A stretch of 64,000 nucleotides of DNA from Saccharum officinarum (Eukaryota; Streptophyta; Magnoliopsida; Poales; Poaceae): positions 15,282,834 through 15,346,833 of the forward strand of contig CM036199.1 in NCBI GenBank assembly GCA_020631735.1. The letters are read 5' to 3'. This document shows, piece by piece, positions 33,542-44,188 of this stretch. The notes beneath the pieces are model-generated. The model was given only the letters and a program-made list of their open reading frames with translations, had not been told where the DNA came from and did no database searches. The position numbers and the translations under genes were made by a program. Within the stretch, counting starts at the first letter, position 1. Each line of letters starts with the position of its first letter.

Positions 33542-34285
33542 GGCCGGCGATCGATGGCGTCAGATCGCCCGCGACGGCGGCATCTGCATCGGGCGCTGCT
33601 GGTGGAGGCGGAGACCAGGCGCGGGAGGCGGAGAGGAAAGTGCTGGGAAGATCGTGGGAAGCGTGCGGGTGCAGGGGCTCGGTTCCTTAACGTGAGTGCG
33701 TGGACTGGACGGGGACGGCACGGCTGTGGGCCTGTGGCGGTGCGTGGTGCCGTGGACTGGGGGAGGGCTGGCCGCTGGCTCGACGCAGCTCGGGGCTTTT
33801 GGTTGGTGGCCAAGTTGGACTAGCGCGTAGAAAAACTTGCCCCGCGCGGCGGCCAGTGGCTTGTCACTGTTGGCATGGAGTAACCTTTTCTCTTTTTTTT
33901 TCCTCGTTTTTTGCTTTCATCCTCCTCCTCCGTTTACCCGGCTGACTTGGTGTGGGGCCGGGGGAGGGATACGATATGCCTGACGGGACGATGACTGGAA
34001 GAGTGACGTTGCCGAGGATATGGTGATTGTGATGTGGTTCCTCGCTTCGTCTGACCTGTTCAGAGCAGCTTGCCCTGGCAAATTATGGCCAAACAGCAAG
34101 CAAACCAGCTGCCGATGCGCCCCGTGTTCGACCTTGCAGTTGCAAGCACCGGAAACCGAGGGCGTGTTTGCTTGGCTGGACGTTCCGGCCTGCATGTACC
34201 AACCAGCCAAGCTAGGTAAGGCTAGGCCCAACAGGTGCAGCAGCACCTTGTTTGATAATTGGTTGTTTTTTTCCAACTGGGTTAA
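33542..34285. other. Upstream flank of the minus-strand ATL gene
   Basis: GC-rich up to about 33830, then mixed. It should hold the 5' UTR and promoter of the gene starting at 33541. The open frames over it on both strands are by-products of GC content. Confidence 0.4.
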
Positions 34286-34543
34286 GGCCGTGTTTAGATC
34301 CCGAAAGGACGACCGGTACTGCGTGCTACTGTAGCGCGTTTTGTTTTTTAGTGTAAAAAATTATCAAAAATTGATTAATTAGACTTAAAATGTTCGTCTC
34401 GCAAAGTACAACAAAATTGTGCAATTAGTTTTTGATTTCATCTACATTTAGTACTTCATGCATTTGCCGGCATTTTGATGTGATGGGGAATCTTCTTTTT
34501 GCATAGTGGAATTTGGGGGAGAATTTGGGATCTAAACAAGATT
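34286..34543. mobile_element. MITE, GTTTAGATCCC family
   Basis: The left end is GGCCGTGTTTAGATCCCG and the right end GGGATCTAAACAAGATT. TAA flanks both sides (34283-34285 and following 34543), compatible with a Tourist-type duplication. The core has CTACTGTAGCGCG, GTTCGTCTCGCAAAGTACAA and ACTTCATGCATTTGCCGG. Confidence 0.8.
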
Positions 34544-35802
34544 TAAGCTCATGCAGGAGTATGTTTGTTTGTCTGGTTTTGCTGTTAGTGTTCCCAACCA
34601 CCTCCCAACTGCCTCGCTTGGAAGTGTGTTTGGTTGCCTGGATAGCTCTTTTCGTCTAGTCGCCCTTTTCGCTAATCCGCGATAGACGATAAACGCTGAG
34701 CTTTGAACATCCGCCAATCGGTATCTTGGGCCTTTATATCCTTTGGGCTGGCACATCCATCCACACATGGGTTGTGTCGCATGTGTAGGCAGCGTATTCA
34801 TCTGGCCACATCGAGGCTTGAGTTCCCAACTTGGCGACTTCTCGTGATCATGTCCGAATGTTCTGTGCTCTAGACTCCAGTATGCGACTCTTCATGCCCT
34901 AGGTTCTGATCGCCGGCGGGTGGGATTTGATAGCCAACGCGGCGACTTGGTAGGCGGCAAGGCAAGACACCACCACGCCCGGCGGCCAGCGGCCGGCGGC
35001 ACGGCAGTCTGCACAATCTGCGGCACCACGATGCGCCGAAGCAGATCATGGTGCATGCTAATTCAACACTGCATCAAGCAATCATCCTATCAGCATGAGT
35101 TATAAGGTAAATTATTTGTTCTTTTAAATCACCGACTGCTTGTTCTTTTTAAATTTTTGTTTGTTTAATTTACTTTTTTGTTGGTTAATTACTGAATTCG
35201 GTTTATTAATTTGTGCACGAGTGAAATTAGTTAAGTAAAGATGGATCCTTAATCAGTCTAAAATTTTAACCATTTTATTATTAACATATCTACATTATCA
35301 ATTTCGCCATACCTAAAAAAAATTCCGTCCTCCGCCACTGATAACTCATACTCAGCAGCTATTGCATCTATTTAGCCTCATCCACATCATAGCAACCAAA
35401 GCACAAAGGAAGAGTATGGTCACATTTCTGTAACTCATTGGAGAGGTTGTTGCTCCATTTTCAGTGACACTTAAAGAAGAAGAAGGTTTAGAGGAAGGCA
35501 TTGAGTTGATTGTTGAGTTGAAAGCAGCCATCGCTTTGGCATAAGAGCTACTTCTTATGAACAGCTCCACAAACACCCAGTACATGCTCACTGCACTTAG
35601 CCCAACTGGTGTACACATCAGGTTGCTTTCCAACGAAAACAACATACCAAGCACACATGGTTCTGCATAGAAAAGCCTCAATCAAAAAAGTGTCAGGTGT
35701 AAGCCATCGATTTGTTCAATGAGGTTGTCTAGTCCAGTTGAAGTGGTAGACAAACTCAAGAAACAAACTATTGAAATGCACATGTGAAAGCTCTATGTTT
35801 GG
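34544..35802. other. Intergenic DNA with one weak coding candidate
   Basis: On the minus strand 35352-35681 is open for 109 codons and ends in a hydrophobic segment (V-T-I-L-F-L-C-A-L-V-A-M-M-W-M) after a Ser-rich stretch with an N-x-T site, like the tail of a GPI-anchored or membrane protein. I do not recognise the family. It may be a gene fragment left beside the Copia insertion. The rest has no signal. Confidence 0.3.
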
Positions 35803-38290
35803 TGTTGGTAATTAGTGACAATGCCTAAGTAATAATCCTATGCCTAAGTTGTATATAGCATATAAGGATTAGTATATTCCAAGGTTGGTGGCAAGATGGA
35901 CATGGTGATCATGATGACCACACTTGGATTTGGACGCAACCCTACGTGATCAAGGCAAAGGTATATGCTTAAGGGTTGTGTTTTAGTAACCAAAACACCT
36001 AGTGGGTGTGGTTACATTATAGGATAGATAGCCGTACTATAAAGAGGGGAATGACGCGGCTATTGAACTCCTAAGTGCCTCTAGGTGTGCATTTCATAAT
36101 TATATGCATTTGGATAGAACTAATAACGTCTCGAAAAATGATTGTGAAAATACTAACACACTCGCACATGACGAGATCACTTGGTGGTGTTAGCACATTT
36201 GCGATAGCATTGAAGTTTGAGCGGTAGAGAGGGTTTGGGGTCCTCTCTCCCTCCCGCCAAGCGTGCGAGGCGAGATTCAGACGTTTTTGAGGGCGAATCG
36301 AACGGAGGTCATAGAGGTGACCGGACGCTGGACCGGACGCGATCTCTGTTTGACCGGACGCGTCCGGTCAGTGCTCAGGGTTTGCGCGCGTCTTGGTCCT
36401 CTGATCGGACGCGGTGGCGCGTCTGGTCATGGTCGACCGGACACATCCGGTCGTTCTGGGTGCTTACTGGACTCTAACCAGATGCTGGCACTATGGCGTC
36501 TGATCGCTGATTCACTAGAGCGTTGCTCGGCTTGACTAGCGCGTCCGGTCAGCTACAGGACCAGCGCGTCCGGTCGAGCTTCGCGCGTCTGGTCATTACT
36601 CTGGGCGTTCGGGTAACTCGCAAAGTTCGGGTCGGGTAGTTCGGGTTTTCAAAAGTTCGGGTAATGAGAATTGTTACCCGATAATAGACCCAAAAAACCA
36701 CTACCCACAGGTTCGGGTACCCGCAAATTCAGGTTCAGGTTCGGGTATACCCAATATACCCAAAATATATAAAATCATAGCAAAAGTGATAACATCATAG
36801 AATTTTGCACAGAATAGATGATAACTCATTAACATAACAGATAAACGACGCATTCAAGTTTTTAACCGCAGGTGCAAACCACGACACAGGTACTGAGGTA
36901 CTGACTACTTTATTACTACTGACAAAATACAAGAGCAAAGTTTAAGCCTGCTGCCTGCCATCATAACAGTGCTTGTGCTTCACATGGAAACTCGGAGTCT
37001 CGGGGAGTCAAGGAGACGAAGACAGAAGTAAAGAGGTGAGTTAATTGGGAAGCAAAGCCGAGGAGGGCCACGGGAAATTTAACTAGTTTGCTACTACACT
37101 TAATCGCTGGCAGCCTAATACGTATTCCTATTCGGGTTTTTCGGGTACCGGGTGTAACTACCCGAATTACCCAATATAAATTCGGGTAATAAGATTTACT
37201 ATCCGAACAAGAGATCGGGTAGTGCGGGTTCGGGTACTTCAGATCCGGGTCCGGGTATTTCGGGTTCAGGGTTCGGGTATCGGGTTTTGTGCCCAGAGTG
37301 ATCTGGTCAATTAAACCAGCGCGTCCGATCAACGCAACTGCAGCATTTTTCAAGTGCCTAACGGCTCTATTCGAAGGGGTACGTCTATAAATACTCGTTG
37401 GCCGACTCAAGGCTCTCACTCTTGCACTCTTTGACATACTTGTGAGCACTTTGAGCTAAGCAACTATCCTCCCACTCATCTCTCTTGCTTCTTTGCATAT
37501 TCAAAGTGAGATTGAGTGATCCAAAGGCATTTGCATTGTGAGATTGCATCTAGTTGGCACTTGGTGGTTGATTTGCTGTGGGATTCTTATTTCTCTTGGT
37601 GGTTGCCACCACCTAGATGGCTTGGAGCAGCTTAGAGGCGTTGGCAAGAGTTGGTGATTGTTCTTGGCCACCTCCGGTGTTTGTGAGGGGTTTGTGTCTA
37701 CCTCGGCGAAGCGCCAAAGGCAACATTAGTGGATTGCTCGTGTCATTTGCAACCTTTTGCCATTTTATAGGTTCTTGTGGCGCCTTTTGAGAGGCTCGGT
37801 GTGAGACCGATTAGCCATCGAACCACGTGGTGAAGAGGGACACAACGGGGACTAGCGTGCCGGCAAGCACGTGAACCTCGGGATAAATTTTGTGTCATCA
37901 TTCTTATTGTGATTAATCAATCCCGGTGGTTGTGTATTGCGGAATTCATCTCTTGATCATATTGATTGGTTGGCTCAATACTTCGTCCCTCGGTGATACC
38001 CTTTTAACTCTCTCTTGTATTATTTTTTTAGTTACCTTGCTAGCTTGTTAGTGTAGCTCTTAGCTTGTGTAGCTAGTTAGCTTTAGTTGTAAGCTAAGTT
38101 ATGCGGTTTGACTTGTGCGGTTGAGTGCAAATATACTAGAATTGTGAATTGGATAGGTGGCTTACAAACACCCCGTAGGCTAAGCAAAACTTGCATCTTG
38201 CTATTTGTTATATTGATAAACTTATTTAGCTCGTCTTTGTAGATTTTTTTAAAAGGCTATTCACCCCCCTCTAGCCATCAAGATCTTTCA
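35803..38290 (+). repeat. 5' LTR of the Copia element, carrying a hAT insertion
   Basis: Begins TGTTGGTAATTAGTGACAAT and ends AGATCTTTCA next to the primer site. Of its 2488 bp, 714 are the hAT element plus its duplication, so the native LTR is about 1.77 kb. A likely TATA box is CTATAAAG at 36037-36044. A cluster of CCGGACGCG/CGCGTCCGG words lies at 36320-36600 on both sides of the hAT insertion site. The left edge is judged from TGTTGG since the partner LTR is missing. Confidence 0.75.
36596..37301. mobile_element. Non-autonomous hAT element with ACCCGAA arrays, copy 2 (inverted)
   Basis: 706 bp, flanked by the 8-bp duplication TCTGGTCA (36588-36595, 37302-37309). Ends TTACTCTGGGC and GCCCAGAGTGA. 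It is the reverse complement of 30324-31029 with scattered substitutions. The independent duplication shows a separate insertion, here into the Copia LTR, so it is younger than that Copia element. Confidence 0.93.
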
Positions 38291-38291
38291 A

Positions 38292-38306
38292 GTGGTATCG
38301 GAGCCA
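38292..38306 (+). other. Copia primer binding site
   Basis: GTGGTATCGGAGCCA directly follows the LTR end and matches the 3' end of initiator methionine tRNA, as usual in plant Copia elements. Confidence 0.8.
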
Positions 38307-38343
38307 GTTCACCGTTTGTAAGGCTTAACAACCTCGATGTAAG

Positions 38344-40486
38344 ATGGCTCAAGTTGTGTTCAACCATGTCGAGGGCAAGCCTCCATTCTTTGATGGTGTC
38401 TCATCTTTTGATCATTGGAAAAGAAAGATGAAGCAATATCTTGGCTCTATTAATGAGAAGGTTTGGGAGGTGACACATCATGATTATGCTATCATTGATC
38501 TCGACAACCTCACCAACAATAACCGCATCAACAACTAATACAACACTATGGCTCTCAACACTCTCTACAATGGGATTGATGCAAAGGTCTTTGAGCAAAT
38601 CAAGGATCTTGAGATGGCAAGTGAAGTGTGTACAAGATTAGAGGAAACATATGAGGGCACTTCAACGATAAAGAGTGCCAAGCTCTATATGCTCAAGGAT
38701 AAGTTTGCAAGCTTTAAGATGAAGGATGATGAGTCCATACCGGAGATGTTCTATAGGCTATAAGTTATTGTCAATGATCTTAAGAGCCTAGGAGAAGATG
38801 TCAAGGACAAGGACTTCTCACGTAAGTTCTTGATGAACTTACCTAAGAAGTTTGCTATCTTAAGGAAGATGATCTAAAGAGAGGGTTTGTACAAGGTGAC
38901 TCCAAACCAAGTGCTTGAAGATGTCATAACCATGCTCAATATGATGATGATGAAGATGAAGATGAGAAGAAGGAGATCAAGGTCAAGCAAGAGAAGCCCA
39001 TTGCATTCAAGACTTCATCTTCTAAGGGCAAGAACAAGGTGGAGAGCGTTGGTGATGATCCATTCGATGATGAGACCATGGCCCTCCTTGTGCACAAGAT
39101 GGGAAGGTTCATGAAGAAGAAAGGATATGGGGCAAGGAAGAGGAGAGACACTATGAAGGCAAAGACTATTTGCTACAATTGCAATAGCCCCGATTATATA
39201 GTGGCGGATTGCCCCTATGATGATAAGAGATTTCATAATGGGGACTTGAAGCTCAAGAAGAACAAGAAGGATAAGAAAGAGAATGAGAAGAAAGCAAAGA
39301 AGAGCTTCACATTCAACAACAAGAAGAAGGGTGGTGGTTATATGGTCACTTGGGATAGTGACAACTCTGATAGCGATGATGATGCAAGCTCTAGTGACGA
39401 TGAAAGGACCACTCGGTGAGCCATTGCAAGCATCGCCCTCTCCAACAAACCATCTATCTTCGACACTATATCGACATGCCTTATGGCCAAGCCTACCAAG
39501 GTAAAATATGATGATAGTGATGATAATTCTTATGCTAGTGATGGTTGTAGGAGTGATGAGCAAGGGATACAAGAGGACAACCAAGAAGTGCAAAATCTTA
39601 GAGCAAGAGCTCATTGCCAAGAGCAATGAAAATGATGCCTTGATGAAGGAGCTTGTTGCTCTCAAAAAGAGTAAGGAGTGCAAAGGAATTGAACAAGAGC
39701 TCAAAGCTCTTAGGAAATCCTTTGATGAGCTAGAGGTCTCTCGTGAGTGTCTAAAGGAAGACCATGAGGACCTTGAAGTTGCTCATACTAGGCTTAAGGA
39801 AGCCCACTCCACTCTACTTGAGCTCATCAAGGAAAAAGACCTCAAGTTAGAGAAGTTCATGAAGGAAGCTAAGGAGGAGCAAGTGATTTGTCACTTGTGA
39901 TATTGGACTAACATGTGATATTATTGATGATTCTTTATTTGTTAGTCCTACTAATGCTTCATGTAGCTCATCATCATCCACCACAACCAACTTTATCTCT
40001 ACTACTAGTGATTCATCACTTGTGGTTAAGAATGAGACTCTCAATAGAGAGGTGGATGATCTCACCCGCGCATTAGGCAATGCCTATGGTGGGGATGCCC
40101 GCTTGCTAAAATACTTGGGTAGCCAAAGGTTCTCTCTTAACAAAGAGGGTTTGAGCTATACTCCCAAGAAGGGCAAGGCGTCCTTTGCTACTCCAAAATC
40201 TCACTTTGTGAAGAGCAATGGTCATTATTGCAATAGATGCGAGCAAGTTAGGCATCTAGAGATTAATTGTAATAAAATGAACAAGAACAACAACAAGTTT
40301 CATGCTAAAATGGATTGCATTCCTTTTGATTCTTGTTATGTGCTTACCAAGGGTGAGAAGGGTGTGCAAGCTAAGTTTGTTGGTACACCAATTGTGGGTC
40401 CAAAGAAGAAGGCCATTTGTGTACCAAAGAGCTTAGTTATTAACCTCCAAGGACCTAAGCAAGTATGGGTACCTAAAAGACATTAA
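38344..40486 (+). pseudogene. Copia gag
   Basis: Starts M-A-Q-V-V-F-N-H-V-E-G-K-P-P-F-F-D-G, the Sirevirus gag opening, with F-D-H-W-K-R-K-M. Stops occur at 38536, 38761 and 38876 in the same frame, with frame changes near 38930 and 39560. The first zinc knuckle (39170-39215) reads C-Y-N-C, four residues, Tyr, four residues, Cys: the zinc-binding His is Tyr, a CAT to TAT change. A second knuckle (C-N-R-C with an intact His) lies near 40230-40270. Between them is an acidic and coiled-coil region (39570-39890). Confidence 0.82.
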
Positions 40487-40519
40487 ATTATTTTGTAGGT
40501 AAATTACAAGACCGGAGGA

Positions 40520-43500
40520 AGGCATTGGGTGCTTGATATTGGGTGCTCTTAACATATGACCGGTGATTCAAGAATGTTCAACTCTCTCAAATCAAATGAT
40601 AGTGTCATTGATAGCATCACATTTGGTGACAATAGCAAGGGTGATGTAAAGGCTCTTGGAAGGATTGCAATCTCAAATGATCATAGCATTTCCAATGTGC
40701 TCTTAGTTGAAAATTTGAACTTCAATCTTCTCTCGGTTGCTCAATTGTGTGATCTTGGTTTTAAGTGCATATTTGGTGTTGATGATGTGGAGATAGTTAG
40801 TGTTGATGGCTCCAATTTGATCTTCAAAGGCTTTAGATATGAGAATCTATACTTGGTTGATTTTAATGCTAGTGACACTTAACTTTCAACATGCTTGCTC
40901 ATCAAATCAAGTATAGGTTGGTTATGGCATAGAAGACTTGGTCATGTTGGCATGAAGCAATTGAACAAGTTAGTGAAGCATGACTTAGTTAGAGGCTTGA
41001 AGGATGTCATATTTGAGAAGGATAAGCTATGTAGTGCATGTCAAGTCAGAAAGCAAGTAGGCAACACTCATCCATTGAAAAGCATCATGAGTACTTCTAA
41101 GGCATTTGAGTTGTTGCACATGGATCTATTTGGGCCAACTACATACACAAGCATTGGTGGTAACAAGTATGGGTTTGTGATTGTGGATGATTTTACTAGA
41201 TATACATGGGTATTCTTTCTTGGGGACAAGAGTGATGTATTTGACATATTCAAGAAGTTCATCAAGAGAGTGCAAAATGAGTTTGAGACCACAATCAAGA
41301 AAGTAAGAAGTGACAATGGAAGTGAGTTTAGAAACACAAGAGTTGATGAGCTATGTGAGGAGCTTGGAATCAAGTATCAATTCTCGGCCAAGTATACACC
41401 TCAATCAAATGGCCTAGTTGAGAGGAAGAATAGAACCTTAATTGATATGGCAAGATCAATGTTGAATGAGTATAATGTGAGTCATTTATTTTGGGCCAAA
41501 GCAATCAACACAGCTTGCTTCTATAGCAACCGCCTCTATTGCCACAAGTTTCTAGAGAAGACACAATATAAGATCTTAAATGGAAGAAAGTCCAACATTG
41601 CATACTTTTGGGTATTTGGTTATAAATGCTACATCTTAAAGAAGGGCACTAGATTGAGCAAGTTTGAGAAGAAATATGATAAATGATTCTTACTTGGTTA
41701 CTCCACTACTAGCAAAGCTTATAGAGTTTAGAATTTAGCTAGTGGTTTACTTGAGGAAGTTCATGATGTTGAGTTTGATGAAACAAATGGCTCTCAAGAT
41801 GAGAAAGATAACTTGGATGATATGAGAGGAACTCAATTGACCGATGCTATGAAAGAAATGGATATTGGTGATATTAGACCAAAGCAAGTGATTGATGTGG
41901 ATGACTATAAAGATCAAGTGCTCCAAAGTCCAATTACACAAGCTAGTGGTTCTCTAATGCAAAATCAAGCTAGTACATCATCTCAAGTGCAACAAGATCA
42001 ACAAGTGGCTAGTTCATCATCTCCAACTCATGATCAACATCAACATCCAAGCAATCAAGTTCAAATGCTTCAACCAACTAACATTGCAAGAGACCATCCA
42101 TTGGATTCTATCGTTGGTGACATACAAAGGGGAGTTTAAACTAGATTAAGATTGGCATCATTTTGTGCTCACTCTTCTTTTGTGTCAATGGAAGAACCTA
42201 AGGACATTGATGAAGCATTGAGAGATCCGGATTGGGTAAATGCAATACATGAAGAGCTCAACAACTTCAAGAGAAATGAAGTATGGGAACTAGTTGAGAG
42301 GCCTAAGGATCACAATATCATTGAAACAAGATGGGTCTTTCACAATAAGCAAGATCAAGATGGAATAGTAGTAAGAAATAAAGCAAGACTAGTGGCTCAA
42401 GGTTACACACAAATAGAGGGTCTTGACTTTGGTGAAACTTATGCCCCGGTTGCAAGATTGGAAGCTATTAGGATCTTACTTGCCTATGCTTGTGCTCACA
42501 ATATCAAGCTATATCAAATGGATGTGAAGAGCGCATTTCTCAATGGGTACATTTAAGAAGAGGTGTATGTGGAGCAACCTCCCGGTTTTGAAGATGACAA
42601 GAAACCCAATCATGTCTACAAATTGAGAAAAGCTTTGTATGGATTGAAGCAAGCACCTAGAGCATGGTATGAAAGATTAAGAGATCTCTTGCTATCCAAA
42701 GGATTTATCATGGGCAAAGTGAATACTACTCTCTTCACTAAGAAGATTGGGAAAGACTTGTTTGTGTTACAAATATATGTTGATGATATCATATTCGGTT
42801 CAACCAATCAAGATTATTGTGATGAGTTTGGAAAAATGATGGCAAAGGAATTTGAAATGTCAATGATTGGTGAACTTAGTTTCTTTCTTGGACTTCAAAT
42901 CAAACAAATGAAGGAAGGAACATTTGTGAGCCAAACCAAATATATAAAGGATATTCTAAATAAGTTTGGTATGAAAGATGAAAAAGGAATTACTACTCCA
43001 ATTAGCACTAATGGAAGCTTGGATAGTGACAAGAATGGCAACATGGTGGATCAAAAGCTATATAGATCAATGATTGGTAGCCTACTCTATGTAACGACAT
43101 CAAAGCCGATATGATGTTTAGTGTATGCATGTGTGCAAGATTTTAAGCCTCACCAAGAGAAAGTCATTTGAAGGTAACAAAGAAAATATTGAGGTATTTG
43201 AAGCACACACAAGATGTTGGATTATGGTATCCCAAAGGTGCAAGCTTTGAGCTAGTTAGATATTTGGATTCCGACTATGCCGGGGACAAAGTGGAGAGAA
43301 AGAGCACTTTCGGGACTTGTTAATTGTTGGGAAGATCACTTGTCTCATAGTCATCCAAGAAGCAAAATAGTATTGCACTATCTACCACCGAAGCCGAATA
43401 CATCGCCGCGGGTAGTTGTTGTGCACAAATCTTGTGGATAAAGGCAACATTGAAGGATTTTGAAATCAATTTCAAGAATGTACCATTGCTATGTGACAAT

Positions 43501-43728
43501 GAAAGTACCGTGAAGCTAACCAACAATCCGGTTCAACATCAAAGAACTAAGCATATTGATGTTCGCCATCACTTCATTAGAGATCATCAACAAAAGGGTG
43601 ACATTGCAATTGAGAATGTGGGCACCGAAGATCAATTAGCTGATCTATTCACCAAGCCACTTGATGAGAAGAGATTTCACAAGCTAAAGAATGAGTTGAA
43701 CATAATTGACTTATCTAACATGAGTTGA
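40520..43728 (+). pseudogene. Copia protease, integrase, reverse transcriptase and RNase H
   Basis: The protease motif reads D-I-G-C-S, stop, H-M-T-G-D near 40531, so the catalytic D-S-G is altered and interrupted. Integrase (40895-41686): C-S-A-C-Q, then D in M-D-L-F-G-P, D in R-S-D-N-G-S-E-F and E in G-L-V-E-R-K-N. RT (42152-43114): R-W-V-F-H-N-K, stop at 42556, then [14 protein letters not shown] and Y-V-D-D near 42780. RNase H (about 43300-43728): T-E-A-E-Y-I-A-A, L-C-D-N-E-S, H-I-D-V-R-H-H-F-I-R-D, ending L-S-N-M-S. Catalytic residues of integrase and RT survive but several stops separate the blocks. Confidence 0.85.
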
Positions 43729-44088
43729 TGCACCTCATATATGACATGCCTCTCCTTCGAGCCCAAGGTACAATTGGTTGACATGTCATACATTCTATGC
43801 TACGAACTCGTTTAGTGCATCTAGTCATAATTTACATGTTCTAGGCTCATTCATGAAATCAAATGTTTTTTGAAGTTTATATGGTGCCACTATTGCTTCT
43901 TTGTCTTGTATGATCTAGTGGAGCATATAACTTGTTTGAGAGCTTGTGATCCTAAGTGTTTAATCCAGAAAACTTGTCTAAATATTTGCTTCAACATGGT
44001 GCATGATAACCCTTTTAGTGAGGTGTGAAGAAGCTTGCCCTGATCAAACCGAAGCATTTTATTTATGCAAGCAATCTAGGTTGAATCA
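43729..44088 (+). other. 3' internal region of the Copia element up to the gap
   Basis: Non-coding stretch after RNase H, as in Sireviruses, whose 3' LTR usually lies some distance further on. Neither a polypurine tract nor the start of an LTR is reached before the Ns. Confidence 0.6.
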
Positions 44089-44188
44089 NNNNNNNNNNNN
44101 NNNNNNNNNNNNNNNNNNNNNNNNNNNNNNNNNNNNNNNNNNNNNNNNNNNNNNNNNNNNNNNNNNNNNNNNNNNNNNNNNNNNNNNN
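44089..44188. other. Assembly gap of 100 N
   Basis: Exactly 100 unknown bases, the conventional placeholder for a gap of unknown size. The missing sequence should include the Copia 3' end and LTR and the first bases of the Tekay-type 3' LTR. Confidence 0.99.

Larger units (their letters stand above)
35803..44088 (+). mobile_element. Copia LTR retrotransposon, Sirevirus type, decayed and 3'-incomplete
   Basis: Plus-strand element: 5' LTR (35803-38290), primer site TGGTATCGGAGCC, gag, protease, integrase, RT and RNase H in Copia order, then a 3' internal stretch that runs into the assembly gap. The 3' LTR is not seen. The integrase-before-RT order defines Copia. The long LTR, gag type and long 3' spacer point to the Sirevirus (Maximus) lineage. 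The coding region has many stops. Confidence 0.88.
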
